This document shows positions 1-9,817 of a stretch of 64,000 bases of DNA, piece after piece. The stretch's first letter is position 1; each line of letters begins with the position of its first letter. Both the position numbers and the translations under genes were made by a program. The notes beneath the pieces were generated by a model. It did not search any database. It was not told the origin of the DNA and saw only the letters and a program-made list of their open reading frames with translations. Source of the stretch: Paraburkholderia fynbosensis. Lineage in GTDB: Bacteria; Pseudomonadota; Gammaproteobacteria; Burkholderiales; Burkholderiaceae. The stretch spans positions 186,001 to 250,000 of the forward strand of contig NZ_CADIKI010000005.1 in the NCBI RefSeq assembly GCF_902859935.1. The letters are read 5' to 3'.

Positions 1-13
1 ACTTGCACGGGTC

Positions 14-31
14 AATTGTATGCATACAATT
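14..31. promoter_or_regulatory. Perfect 18-bp palindrome, possible GntR-type operator
   Basis: AATTGTATGCATACAATT reads the same on both strands. Its core fits the TNGT-N-ACNA pattern known for FadR/FCD-type GntR repressors, which often control sugar-acid dehydratase genes. It lies about 490 bp before the IlvD/Edd dehydratase and before the hydroxyacid dehydrogenase scar. No GntR gene is in view, so the regulator would have to lie to the left of the window. Confidence 0.4.
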
Positions 32-318
32 TGGATCGTGAGGCATTTACACACGTTTAATCGCCATTTCCGAGGGTAATTACTTAGAATTGGAGCCCAA
101 AGTCGATCATGCTGTATACAAAGATATGGTGATCTTGCTCATTATTCGATGCGCGGAAGATCGACAGCCACACCGGTGCAAAGGCCACGCATGCGCCTTT
201 ACAGCGAGCTCCTGCACGAACTCACCGACGTCGCCGCTGGCAGGAAGACTCTCCCTACCCGATTTACCGCGACCAACGACCGAGCGTCCAGAGCGTTCTA
301 CCGGAATCGGACCACCCC

Positions 319-505
319 TGCTTGCTAGGACGAGACAGCGTCGTGCTCACACCGCACATCGCGAGCGCAACGCATGAAACACACTTGAAGATGGCGGAAC
401 TGACGCGCGACAATGTACTGCGCTTTTTCTGTGCCGGTCATGCGCTGACCCCGGTCGCGTTGCCGTCCCAACCCGTTGCCGCCGAGTGGCAACCTTACTC
501 AGTGA
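319..505 (+). pseudogene. C-terminal scar of a D-2-hydroxyacid dehydrogenase
   Basis: The reading frame from the TTG at 322 gives LGRDSVVLTPHIASATHET followed by a helix ending near FCAGHALTPV. This matches the last ~55 residues of the D-isomer-specific 2-hydroxyacid dehydrogenase family, where the VLTPHIAS histidine is the catalytic acid/base. Nothing upstream in this frame resembles the NAD-binding domain, so the first ~270 residues are gone. The scar runs straight into the dehydratase gene, as such reductases often do in sugar-acid operons. The 1-318 stretch has no supportable gene apart from the palindrome at 14-31. Confidence 0.6.
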
Positions 506-2296
506 ATGACGCCCATCATGACGCACAACTGCCAGTCCGATCCGTCCGCCGATCAACCCGATACGCCCGCAGCCGCGCGTTCTTCCAGCGGCCTGCGCCA
601 GGGCCTCACGAACTACGGTGACGAGGGCTTCGCGCTTTTCCTTCGCAAAGCTTTCATCAAAGGCGCCGGCTACACGGACGACGTCCTCTCGCGCCCGATC
701 GTCGCAATCGCCAATACGGGGAGCGCGTACAACCCGTGTCACGGCAACGCGCCTCAACTGATCGAGGCGATCAAGCGCGGCGTCATGCTTGCCGGCGGTC
801 TGCCCGTCGAATTTCCGACCATCTCGATCGCGGAAAGCTTCTCGCATCCGACCAGCATGTATCTGCGCAATCTGATGTCGATGGACACCGAAGAGATGAT
901 CCGCGCGCAGCCGATGGACGCGGTCGTGCTGATCGGCGGCTGCGACAAGACGGTGCCCGCGCAGCTGATGGGCGCCGCCGCCGCGAATGTGCCGGCGATC
1001 CAGCTCGTCACCGGCCCGATGCTCACCGGCTCGCATCGCGGCGAGCGGGTCGGCGCCTGCACCGATTGCCGCCGCTTCTGGGCGAACTTTCGCGGCGACC
1101 AGATCGATGCGGCCGAGATCGACGCGGTGAACAACCAGCTGGTCGCGACGGTCGGCACCTGCTCGGTGATGGGCACGGCGAGCACCATGGCCTGCATCGC
1201 CGAAGCAATGGGGATCATGCTGCCGGGCGGCGCAACGCCGCCGGCGGTGAGCGCCGAGCGCATGCGGATCGCCGAAAAAACCGGTCAGCAGGCCGTCGCG
1301 ATGATCGGCGCGCAGCTTACGCCGCAAAAAATCCTGACGCCGCAAGCTGTCGAAAACGCATTGCGCGTGCTGCTGGCTACCGGCGGTTCGACCAACGGCA
1401 TCATCCATTTGACGGCCATCGCCGGCAGGCTCGGCATTCGTCTCGATCTGCAACGGCTCGACCATATTGCACGGCAGACGCCCGTACTCGTCGATCTGAA
1501 GCCCTCTGGACAGCACTACATGGAGGACCTGCATCGCGCGGGCGGCCTGACGACTGTGATGCGGCGCATGCGCCATCTGCTGCATCTCGATGCGCTCACC
1601 GTGACCGGACGCACCTTGGGCGAGGAACTGGACGCCGCGCCCGCCGACTTCCCGCAGGACATCGTGCGTTCAATGCAGAACCCGATCTACCCCGAAGGCG
1701 GCATCGCGGTACTGAGCGGCAATCTGGCGCCGCGTGGCGCGATCATCAAGCAGTCCGCGGCCAATCCGGCGTTGATGGAACATAGCGGGCGGGCGGTCGT
1801 CTTCGAAGATGCCGAGGATCTCGCGCGCCGCATCGACGATCCCGACCTCGACGTGCATGCCGACGACGTGCTCGTGCTCAAGCGGATCGGGCCGGTCGGC
1901 GCACCCGGCATGCCGGAGGCCGGGTACATTCCGATTCCGAAGAAGCTGGCGCGGCAGGGTGTGAAGGACATGGTGCGAATCTCGGATGGCCGCATGAGCG
2001 GCACCGCCGCAGGGACGATCGTGCTGCATGTCACGCCCGAGGCAGCCGTCGGCGGCCCGCTCGCGATCGTGCGTAGCGGTGACCGCATCCGTCTGAGCGT
2101 GGCGCAACGCGTCGTCGCGCTCGAAATGGACGACGCGCAGATCGCCGAACGTCTCGCCGCGTTGCCGCCGGTCGCGACCGAGACGAACGAACGCGGCTAT
2201 CGCAAGCTGTTTTTGCGCTCGGTCACTCAGGCGGATGAAGGTTGCGATTTCGATTTTTTGCAAGCGCCGCACATGACGGTGAGTGTGCCGCGATAG
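506..2296 (+). CDS. IlvD/Edd family dehydratase, probably a sugar-acid dehydratase
   Basis: 596 residues. It is an iron-sulfur dehydratase that would turn a 2,3-dihydroxy acid into a 2-keto-3-deoxy acid in the cytoplasm. The three cluster cysteines of the family are visible in NPCHGN (C78), GGCDKT (C146) and GTCS (C219). The C-terminal SDGRMSGT signature, whose serine serves in catalysis, is also present. The N-terminal ~25 residues are a poorly conserved tail, so the second ATG at 518 is an equally possible start. The family includes IlvD, Edd and pentonate dehydratases. The neighbouring hydroxyacid reductase scar and the GntR-like palindrome favour a sugar acid over branched-chain amino acid synthesis, but the substrate cannot be read from sequence. 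Confidence 0.85.
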   Translation: MTPIMTHNCQSDPSADQPDTPAAARSSSGLRQGLTNYGDEGFALFLRKAFIKGAGYTDDVLSRPIVAIANTGSAYNPCHGNAPQLIEAIKRGVMLAGGLPVEFPTISIAESFSHPTSMYLRNLMSMDTEEMIRAQPMDAVVLIGGCDKTVPAQLMGAAAANVPAIQLVTGPMLTGSHRGERVGACTDCRRFWANFRGDQIDAAEIDAVNNQLVATVGTCSVMGTASTMACIAEAMGIMLPGGATPPAVSAERMRIAEKTGQQAVAMIGAQLTPQKILTPQAVENALRVLLATGGSTNGIIHLTAIAGRLGIRLDLQRLDHIARQTPVLVDLKPSGQHYMEDLHRAGGLTTVMRRMRHLLHLDALTVTGRTLGEELDAAPADFPQDIVRSMQNPIYPEGGIAVLSGNLAPRGAIIKQSAANPALMEHSGRAVVFEDAEDLARRIDDPDLDVHADDVLVLKRIGPVGAPGMPEAGYIPIPKKLARQGVKDMVRISDGRMSGTAAGTIVLHVTPEAAVGGPLAIVRSGDRIRLSVAQRVVALEMDDAQIAERLAALPPVATETNERGYRKLFLRSVTQADEGCDFDFLQAPHMTVSVPR

Positions 2297-2501
2297 TGCG
2301 CGGTGCCTTGACGCGCCAGCTTGTCACTCCGAGTCTCGATTTTCGCTGCTGCGTTGCTTTAAGGCATTTTTCGCGGCTCGGGAGCGGCAAACCGTCGAGC
2401 CCGCGTGCCCTCCCCGCCCGCCCCCCGCAGCAGCGCCTATGAATTGTGAGGAACACAACATAGACTGAACACCCAATAGCCGGTCCAATGGAGAACAGAT
2501 C

Positions 2502-3269
2502 ATGGCTTGCGAGTTTCGTCACTGCACCTGTCCCGATTCCTCACATTCCATTCAAAGAGGCCGACGTACAGCGCTGAAAACAGGCCTCGGCGTCGCACTT
2601 GCCGCAGCGGTTGGCACCGCCGGGCTCTCGGTGTCGTCTGTCTCCCTGGCCGCGGCACTCACGCAAAAAGAGCGTGACAGTCTGACGCCCGATCAGATCA
2701 TCGAAAGCATGAAGAAAGGCAACGAACGTTTTCGCTCGGGAACCGCGCATCGGCACGACTATCTCGCGCAGAAACGGGCTAGCGCCGGTGGCCAGTTCCC
2801 CGCCGCTGTCATTCTCAGTTGTATCGACTCCCGCACACCCGCAGAACTCATCCTCGATTCCGGCATCGGCGATACCTTCAATGCACGTATCGCGGGCAAT
2901 ATTGCCAATGAGGATCTGGCCGGAAGCCTCGAATTCGCGTGCGCCGCAGCCGGAGCCAAGCTCGTGCTGGTCATGGGTCATACGGATTGCGGCGCGATCA
3001 AGGGCGCTATCGACAACGTCCAGCTCGGCAATCTGACCGGCTTGCTGGCGAAGATAAAGCCTGCCATCGATGCCACACAATATGAAGGGAAACGCACGGG
3101 AAGCAACATTGAATTCGTCGACAAGGTTGCAAGAGCGAATGTCCAGAACACGATCGACGACCTACGCAAACGCAGCGAAATCCTGGCGTCGATGGAAAGG
3201 GATGGAAAGATAAAGATGGTAGGTGCGATGTATCACCTGAACAACGGGAAAGTCGAGTTCATGACCTGA
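2502..3269 (+). CDS. Beta-class carbonic anhydrase with twin-arginine leader
   Basis: 255 residues. It hydrates CO2 to bicarbonate. The zinc ligands of the beta class are all present: C107 and D109 with R111 in CIDSR, then H160 and C163 in GHTDCGA. The first ~53 residues are an export leader with RGRRTALK and a hydrophobic stretch ending near LAAAL, so the enzyme should fold in the cytoplasm and go to the periplasm by Tat. GGAGAA sits 9 bases before the ATG and supports this start. It stands alone between the dehydratase and acnB. Periplasmic beta carbonic anhydrases of this length are common in Burkholderiaceae. Confidence 0.93.
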   Translation: MACEFRHCTCPDSSHSIQRGRRTALKTGLGVALAAAVGTAGLSVSSVSLAAALTQKERDSLTPDQIIESMKKGNERFRSGTAHRHDYLAQKRASAGGQFPAAVILSCIDSRTPAELILDSGIGDTFNARIAGNIANEDLAGSLEFACAAAGAKLVLVMGHTDCGAIKGAIDNVQLGNLTGLLAKIKPAIDATQYEGKRTGSNIEFVDKVARANVQNTIDDLRKRSEILASMERDGKIKMVGAMYHLNNGKVEFMT

Positions 3270-3342
3270 CATTAGAAACCAGGAAAGGCACGGCGGCGAT
3301 ATTCCTTCTCGAAGCCTGCCAGGAGATACCACTCGGCGCCGC

Positions 3343-3385
3343 AACAAAAAAATGGCGCTGCAGACGTTCAGCCTGCAGCGCCATT
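3343..3385 (-). terminator. Rho-independent terminator of acnB
   Basis: AATGGCGCTGCAG at 3351-3363 and its exact complement at 3373-3385 form a 13-bp stem with a 9-base loop. Read on the minus strand it is followed by seven T residues. It begins 47 bases after the acnB stop. Confidence 0.92.
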
Positions 3386-3431
3386 GTGTGGTGCTACGAC
3401 GCGACCGACACGCCGTAGCCCGACAGCACGC

Positions 3432-6017
3432 TTACATCTCGACGGTGTCGGCCACTTCCTTGAAGTCTTCGATCTGGTCGAAGTTCATGTACTGGTAGAT
3501 CTTGTCGCTGTTGGCGGTGAGCACGCCCATGTCGGCCATGTACTCCTCCCGGGTCGGAATCTTGCCCAGACGCGAGCAGATCGCCGCCAGTTCCGCCGAG
3601 CCGAGGTACACGTTGGTGTTCTTGCCCAGGCGGTTCGGGAAGTTACGGGTCGAGGTCGACATGACCGTCGCGCCTTCGCGCACCTGTGCCTGGTTGCCCA
3701 TGCACAGCGAGCAGCCCGGCATTTCGGTACGGGCACCGGCTGTGCCGAACACGCCGTAGTGGCCTTCCTCGGTCAGCTGCTTCTGGTCCATCTTGGTCGG
3801 CGGGGCCACCCACAGCTTGACCGGGATGTCGCGCTTACCTTCGAGCAGCTTCGACGCGGCACGGAAGTGTCCGATGTTGGTCATGCACGAGCCAATGAAC
3901 ACTTCGTCGATCTTGGCACCGGCCACGTCCGACAGCGTCTTCACGTCGTCCGGATCATTCGGGCAGGCCACGATCGGCTCGTGGATGTCGGCCAGGTCGA
4001 TCTCGATGACGGCGGCGTACTCGGCGTCGGCATCCGGCGCCAGCAGTTGCGGGTCGGCCAGCCACTGCTCCATCGCCTTGATGCGGCGCTCCAGGCTGCG
4101 CGGGTCCTGGTAGCCTTCGGCGATCATCCACTTCAGCAGCGTGACGTTGCTGTTGAGGTACTCGATGATCGGCTCCTTGTTCAGGTGGACCGTACAACCG
4201 GCGGCCGAGCGTTCTGCGGAAGCATCCGACAATTCGAATGCTTGCTCGACCTTCAGCTCGGGCAGGCCTTCGATTTCGAGAATACGGCCCGAGAAGATGT
4301 TCTTCTTGCCTTGTTTGGCAACCGTCAGCATGCCTTGCTTGATGGCGTACAAGGGAATCGCGTTGACCAGGTCGCGCAGGGTCACGCCCGGCTGCATTTT
4401 GCCCTTGAAGCGGACCAGCACCGATTCCGGCATGTCCAGCGGCATCGTACCGGTGGCGGCCGCAAAGGCGACGAGGCCCGAACCGGCCGGGAAACTGATG
4501 CCGATCGGGAAGCGCGTGTGCGAATCGCCGCCGGTGCCCACGGTGTCGGGCAGCAGCATGCGGTTCAGCCACGAGTGGATCACGCCGTCACCCGGGCGCA
4601 GCGCAATGCCGCCACGGGTGCTGATGAAGTTCGGCAAGGTCTGGTGGGTCTTGACGTCCACCGGCTTCGGGTAGGCGGCGGTGTGGCAGAACGACTGCAT
4701 GACGAGGTCGGCCGAAAATCCCAGGCACGCCAGGTCCTTGAGTTCGTCGCGGGTCATCGGGCCCGTGGTGTCCTGCGAGCCGACCGAGGTCATCTTCGGT
4801 TCGCAGTATGTGCCGGGGCGCACGCCCTCGCCTTCCGGCAGGCCGCAGGCGCGGCCGACCATCTTCTGGGCCAGCGAGAAACCCTTGCCGCTGTTGGCCG
4901 GCTGCTGCGGCAGGCGGAACAGGGTCGACGGAGCCAGGCCCAGTGCTTCACGCGCCTTGGCGGTCAAACCACGGCCGATGATCAGGGGAATGCGGCCGCC
5001 CGCGCGCACTTCATCGAACAGCACGTCGGACTTGACCTGAAATTCGGCGATCACTTCGCCGTTCTTCAGGGCTTTGCCTTCGTACGGGCGCAGTTCGACC
5101 ACGTCGCCCATGTCCATCTTCGACACGTCGAGTTCGATCGGCAAAGCGCCGGCGTCTTCCATCGTGTTGTAGAAAATCGGGGCGATCTTGCTGCCCAGGC
5201 ACACGCCGCCGAAGCGCTTGTTGGGGATGAACGGGATGTCTTCACCCGTGAACCACAGCACCGAATTGGTGGCCGATTTGCGCGAGGAGCCGGTGCCGAC
5301 CACGTCGCCCACATACGCGACCAGGTGGCCCTTTTCCTTCAGCGACTCGATGAACTTGACCGGGCCACGCTTGCCGTCCTCTTCCGGAGTGATACCGGGA
5401 CGGGCGTTCTTCAGCATCGCCAGCGCGTGCAGCGGGATGTCCGGACGGGTGGTTGCGTCCGGGGCCGGCGACAGGTCGTCGGTGTTGGTTTCACCCGTCA
5501 CCTTGAAAACGGTGATGGTCAGGCTTTGCGGCACTTCCGGACGACTGGTGAACCATTCGGCGTCGGCCCAGCTTTGCAGCACGGCCTGGGCGTTGGCGTT
5601 GCCCTTCTGCGCGAGTTCCTTGACGTCGTGGAACTGGTCGAACATCAGGAGAGTCTTCTTCAGCGCCTCGGCGGCCACGGTGGCCACATCGGCATCGGAC
5701 AGCAGCTCGATCAGCGGCTGGATGTTGTAGCCGCCCAGCATCGTGCCGAGCAGTTCGGTGGCGCGAGCGCGCGAGATCAGCGCGCAGGCGGTCTGGCCTT
5801 TGGCCACAGCGGCGAGGAAGCCGGCCTTCACGCGAGCGGCTTCGTCCACGCCGGCGGGCACGCGGTTAGTGATCAGGTCGAGCAGGGTCTGCTCTTCGCC
5901 GGCCGGCGGATTCGTCAGGAGTTCAACCAGTTCGGCGGTCTGCTGAGCCGTCAGCGGCAGGGGAGGAATGCCGAGCGCGGCGCGGGCGGCCACGTGAGTA
6001 CGAAAATTTTCAAGCAT
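3432..6017 (-). CDS. acnB: Aconitate hydratase B
   Basis: 861 residues, close to the ~865 usual for AcnB. It converts citrate to isocitrate in the TCA cycle (and 2-methylaconitate in the methylcitrate cycle) using a [4Fe-4S] cluster. The AcnB order is clear: an N-terminal HEAT-like domain, then the swivel domain ([14 protein letters not shown]), then the catalytic domains. The cluster cysteines appear in [11 protein letters not shown] and in [10 protein letters not shown] near the C-terminus. The start [16 protein letters not shown] fits the family. It is monocistronic: a strong terminator follows and no gene overlaps it. A long open frame on the opposite strand is only a coding shadow. Confidence 0.97.
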   Translation of the reverse strand: MLENFRTHVAARAALGIPPLPLTAQQTAELVELLTNPPAGEEQTLLDLITNRVPAGVDEAARVKAGFLAAVAKGQTACALISRARATELLGTMLGGYNIQPLIELLSDADVATVAAEALKKTLLMFDQFHDVKELAQKGNANAQAVLQSWADAEWFTSRPEVPQSLTITVFKVTGETNTDDLSPAPDATTRPDIPLHALAMLKNARPGITPEEDGKRGPVKFIESLKEKGHLVAYVGDVVGTGSSRKSATNSVLWFTGEDIPFIPNKRFGGVCLGSKIAPIFYNTMEDAGALPIELDVSKMDMGDVVELRPYEGKALKNGEVIAEFQVKSDVLFDEVRAGGRIPLIIGRGLTAKAREALGLAPSTLFRLPQQPANSGKGFSLAQKMVGRACGLPEGEGVRPGTYCEPKMTSVGSQDTTGPMTRDELKDLACLGFSADLVMQSFCHTAAYPKPVDVKTHQTLPNFISTRGGIALRPGDGVIHSWLNRMLLPDTVGTGGDSHTRFPIGISFPAGSGLVAFAAATGTMPLDMPESVLVRFKGKMQPGVTLRDLVNAIPLYAIKQGMLTVAKQGKKNIFSGRILEIEGLPELKVEQAFELSDASAERSAAGCTVHLNKEPIIEYLNSNVTLLKWMIAEGYQDPRSLERRIKAMEQWLADPQLLAPDADAEYAAVIEIDLADIHEPIVACPNDPDDVKTLSDVAGAKIDEVFIGSCMTNIGHFRAASKLLEGKRDIPVKLWVAPPTKMDQKQLTEEGHYGVFGTAGARTEMPGCSLCMGNQAQVREGATVMSTSTRNFPNRLGKNTNVYLGSAELAAICSRLGKIPTREEYMADMGVLTANSDKIYQYMNFDQIEDFKEVADTVEM

Positions 6018-6603
6018 GGGGGACCTGCTGGTATTTGCGTTTCAGGGAAAGGCTTTTACGGCACGCCCAAGGCCGTGCCGGACACTGCTCAAGCGCGATT
6101 CTAATTGCAATACGCCTGCACGGTCAAATGTCTTATGTCTTATATAAGAGTTGACGCTCAAATCAAATCGCGATCCCGATAGACGTCTCGCGAGGTTGCA
6201 AGTTCGGAAACAATGTATTGACGAGAGCTATTTGTGATTAATTTGTAAGAAGATGGCGGACATCAACGCCGGTTGAATCCACCGGCGCTTTGCTGACCTT
6301 CGCAATCCGGTGCCGGTGAATGTCGGATGCGTCATGGATGAATGGGTCTTCCGGACCCATCGTCGTCCTTCACCACTGCGGCGTGAATGTCCGCGTGGTT
6401 GAGTGGTACTGCCGCATGGACTTCGGGAATTTGTCCTCGAGGTTGCGCCGTCATGCATGGAGGGAAGCCTGATGCGCCATACATTGTCGTTTCATGCTGC
6501 TATTGCCTACCTATACTCTGCAAGGGGGGTCGTTAGTTTTACTGCAAGGAACGACAGCCCTTTTTCGTCAGATATATTCTGACTTCGTAGCGTGAGGTGG
6601 CAC
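6018..6603. other. Intergenic region between divergent acnB and methyltransferase
   Basis: About 585 bp, AT-richer around 6120-6250 and 6500-6570, where the two promoters should lie. Short open frames here do not resemble proteins. The segment 6270-6290 contains GGTTGAATCC, which also occurs in the IS30 ends elsewhere in the window, but the match is too short to call a scar. Confidence 0.5.
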
Positions 6604-7665
6604 ATGCAATACGACCAACAGAAAGTGGAAGACTTCATGGGGCGTATGGTTGGAGAGTTCGGCGCAGTGGCGTGCGCGCCGCTGATCGCGCTCGGCGACC
6701 GGCTCGGCCTCTATAAAGCGATGACCGAGCAGGGCTGGATGACCTCGGAGCAGGTCGCCGAACGCGCCGGTCTCGCCGAACGATACGTGCGCGAATGGCT
6801 CGCAGCGCAAGCTGCATCCGGTTTCATTGACTATGACCCTTCGACCGCCCGCTATCAGCTCGCCAATGAAATGGCGATGTGCTTTGCCGAAGAAACGAGC
6901 CCGACTTTCATCCCCGGCTTCTGCGACTGCGCTGAAGCGATGTTCCGCAGCTTGCCGAAACTCGAAGCCGCGTTTCGCACGGGTTTGGGCGTCGGTTGGC
7001 ATCAGCATCATCCATCGCTGTTCCGGGGTACTGAACGATTCTTTCGTCCGGGCTACGCAGCGCATCTCGTCGATGAATGGATCCCCGCGCTCGACGGAGT
7101 ACAAGAGATTCTCAAGGGGCGTGGCGCGAAAGTCGCGGATGTTGGCTGCGGCCACGGCGCATCCACGATACTGATGGCTCAGGCATACCCAAACGCGGCT
7201 TTCATCGGCTTCGATTATCACGAACCGTCCGTGCAGAGAGCACGTGAACTTGCCGACGCCGCGGGCCTCGGCGACCGCGTCACGTTTGAAGTCGCAACCG
7301 CCCAGCAATATCCTGGAAAGGACTACGACCTCGTCGCATTCTTCGATTGCCTGCACGATATGGGCGACCCGACGGGCGCAGCAGCACACGTCCTGCAAAC
7401 GCTGCGACCCGATGGATCGTGGATGATCGTGGAACCGTTCGCGAATGACCGCCTCGAAGACAATATCAATCCTGTCGGACGGGTATTCTATTCTGCGTCG
7501 ACGATGATCTGCACAGGCGCATCGTTATCACAGGAAGGCAGAAGAGCGCTCGGCGCGCAGGCGGGCGAAGCGCGGCTCAGGGAAGTCGTGACTGCTGGCG
7601 GCTTCACGCGCTTCAGGCGCGCAACGCAAACGCCGTTCAATCTGGTTTTTCAGGCGCAGGCGTGA
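6604..7665 (+). CDS. Class I SAM-dependent methyltransferase with winged-helix N-terminus
   Basis: 353 residues. Residues ~1-90 form a winged-helix domain of the kind that precedes the Rossmann fold in small-molecule O-methyltransferases. The SAM-binding motif VADVGCGHGAS is at ~178-188, with an acidic strand-2 end in FIGFDYHEPS and DLVAFFDCLHDMGDP after it. The ATG at 6604 is preceded by GAGGTG, so it is preferred over the start 12 bases earlier. The family (Rv2258c-like) methylates small molecules, and no substrate can be named. It stands alone between acnB and the ABC-F gene. Confidence 0.85.
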   Translation: MQYDQQKVEDFMGRMVGEFGAVACAPLIALGDRLGLYKAMTEQGWMTSEQVAERAGLAERYVREWLAAQAASGFIDYDPSTARYQLANEMAMCFAEETSPTFIPGFCDCAEAMFRSLPKLEAAFRTGLGVGWHQHHPSLFRGTERFFRPGYAAHLVDEWIPALDGVQEILKGRGAKVADVGCGHGASTILMAQAYPNAAFIGFDYHEPSVQRARELADAAGLGDRVTFEVATAQQYPGKDYDLVAFFDCLHDMGDPTGAAAHVLQTLRPDGSWMIVEPFANDRLEDNINPVGRVFYSASTMICTGASLSQEGRRALGAQAGEARLREVVTAGGFTRFRRATQTPFNLVFQAQA

Positions 7666-7803
7666 ACATGGTTTGCTTGCCGGAAACCGTGCGAGCGAGG
7701 CACAAAGTCGTCGGAGCGCGCTTGTCCGCACCAATGCTGAAGACGTTGACGAACGTCCGCGCTTCGCCTGCCATGCAACGCCCGCCGCCCGCCTGGAGCT
7801 AAC

Positions 7804-9483
7804 TCAGGCGATGACCTTCTGCTCTGCGGCAGCCTGCTCGCGCATGCGACGGGCTTCGTCGCGCAGGAACTGCTGGTAATCGTCCAGATCGCCGTCGAAG
7901 GGCTCGACGCCGCCCTTGGTGACCAGCCAGAACTCATCACATACCGCGCGCAGCAGGGCCCGGTCGTGACTGACCAGCATCACCGTGCCCTCAAATTCGT
8001 TGAGCGCCATGGCTAGCGCTTCGCGTGTGGCCAGGTCGAGGTGGTTGGTAGGCTCGTCGAGCAGCAGCAGGTTCGGGCGCTGTCACACGATCATGCACAA
8101 TACGAGCCGCGCCTTTTCGCCGCCGCTCATCGTGCTAACCACCTGATGGACCGTGTCGCCACTGAAGTTGAAAGTGCCGAGGAAGGTGCGAAGCGATTGT
8201 TCGGTTCCACTGTGGCCGGGGGCGCGCATGTGAGCAGGCGTGTCCCTGGCAAGGCGGATCATGTGCTCCATCGGCGTGTCAAGCGGGCGCAGCACGTCGA
8301 GCTCCTGCTGGGCGAAGTAGCCGATGTTCAGGCCTTTGCCTTCGCTGATTTCGCCGGCAATCGGCGCCAGCGCGTGCGCCACCGTCTTTACCAGCGTGGA
8401 CTTGCCCTGGCCGTTGGCACCGAGAATGCCGATTCGCTGTCCGGCCAGCACGGAACGGTTGATGCCCCGCACGATGACCGTGGGCGGCGTGCCCGACGGT
8501 GCGCCGGTCGGCGCGGGGTAGCCGAAGCTCGTGTCCAGCATCGACAACAGCGGGTTCGGGACGTTGAGGGGCTCCTTGAACTCGAAGTTGAACTCCGCAT
8601 CGGCCAGCACCGGTGCGATCTTTTCCATTCGTTCGAGCGCCTTGACCCTGCTCTGCGCCTGTTTCGCCTTCGAGGCCTTGGCCTTGAATCGGTCGATGAA
8701 TTTCTGCAGGTGAGCGATCTTGTCCGCCTGCCTGGCCACTGCAGCCTGCTGCAATACGAGCTGCTCGGCGCGCATGTCTTCGAACTTGCTGTAGTTGCCG
8801 CCGTAACGCACGAGCTTGGCGTTGTCGACGTGCACCGTCACCTGCGTCACCGCGTCGAGGAATTCGCGATCGTGGCTGATCACTACCAGGGTTCCTTGAT
8901 AGCGTTTGAGCCAGGCTTCCAGCCAGACCAGCGCGTCGAGGTCAAGGTGGTTGGTCGGCTCGTCGAGCAGCAGGAGGTCGGACGGGCACATGAGCGCGCG
9001 CGCCAGTTGCAGTCGCATGCGCCAGCCGCCGGAGAAGCTGTTGACCGGCTGGCTAAGCTGCGCAGCACTGAAGCCAAGGCCCAGGATCAGCGCCTGGGCA
9101 CGTGCGGGGGCATCGTGTGCACCGGCGTCGTGCAAGGCCATGTAGGCGTGGGCCATGCGCATGCCGTCGTCGCTGGCTTCGGCGGCGGCTGCTTCGGCCT
9201 GCGCGGCCAACAGCATGGTGTCACCCTCGATTACGAAGTCCGTCGCGCTCTGCTCGGTCTCCGGCATCTCCTGGGCGACCTGGCCCATCTTCCACGCAGC
9301 GGGAATCGAGAACTCGCCGCTGTCTTCGTGCAGCGTGCCGTTGAGAAGGCCAAAGAAGGACGATTTACCGGCGCCATTGCGGCCGACAAGACCAATCTTT
9401 TCGCCGGGGCCGAATGTGATGGACGCGCGGTCGAGTACGACATTAACGCCGCGGCGCAGCGTGAGATTACGGACAGAAATCAT
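7804..9483 (-). pseudogene. ABC-F ATPase (YheS/Uup type) split by an in-frame TGA
   Basis: An intact-looking ABC-F reading frame of 559 codons is interrupted once. NBD1 has GRNGAGKSS, the FSGGWRMR signature and LLLLDEPTNHLDL. The linker is charged, and NBD2 has GANGQGKST and MSGGEKARL. The frame then hits TGA at 8085-8083, where relatives read Trp (CMIVWQRP). It continues in the same frame with QRPNLLLLDEPTNHLDL, SHDRALL and a tail ending KVIA. The 466-residue product lacks Walker B of NBD2 and cannot work as an ATPase pair. The second part also stops ~75 residues short of YheS (637 aa), so the C-terminal coiled coil is missing. Family role: ribosome-associated translation factor. A sequencing error could explain the TGA but not the missing tail. 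Confidence 0.88.
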
Positions 9484-9653
9484 AAGGAGCCACTTCGAAG
9501 AGGATTGGCATGATAGCCGACCGGACGTGCAGGGCTGTTTCTTTTCTGATCCGCTTGCGCTTCGCGGCGCCCACCGGCAAAGCGAGGTAAGCCATGGTGC
9601 ACCGGGCTTTCCGGCTGCGGGGCCAGCGAACTTGGCGGTGGATGACGGATCTT

Positions 9654-9738
9654 GGCTGCGGATTCAACCGGTCGATGCAACACAATCGATGCTGCGTGAG
9701 CAGCGGGAAGGTTGCATCGACCGGTTGAATCCGCAGCC
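9654..9738. repeat. 28-bp perfect inverted repeat made of IS30-type end sequence
   Basis: The arm at 9654-9681 is exactly complementary to the arm at 9711-9738, with 29 bases between. Both contain GACCGGTTGAATCC, the same end found directly after IS30 transposase stubs at 10.9 and 25.78 kb. It lies ~170 bp before the broken ABC-F gene. It looks like two fused IS ends without a transposase, a MITE-like scar. Confidence 0.7.
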
Positions 9739-9817
9739 GAGTCTTGCCACCTCATTGCAGGGTGAGAAGCTGACGGATTCGAGGCACCTCATGCCGGAGG
9801 GAGGTCTTCCGGTGACT

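Noticed and set aside
3384..6104. Open frame of over 900 codons on the plus strand across acnB
   Set aside because: It is the exact antisense of acnB, rich in His/Arg/Gln as expected of such shadows in GC-rich DNA, and it has no domain.
6266..6290. Possible IS30 end before the methyltransferase
   Set aside because: Only about 12 bases match the other ends and no transposase trace is near; chance is likely.
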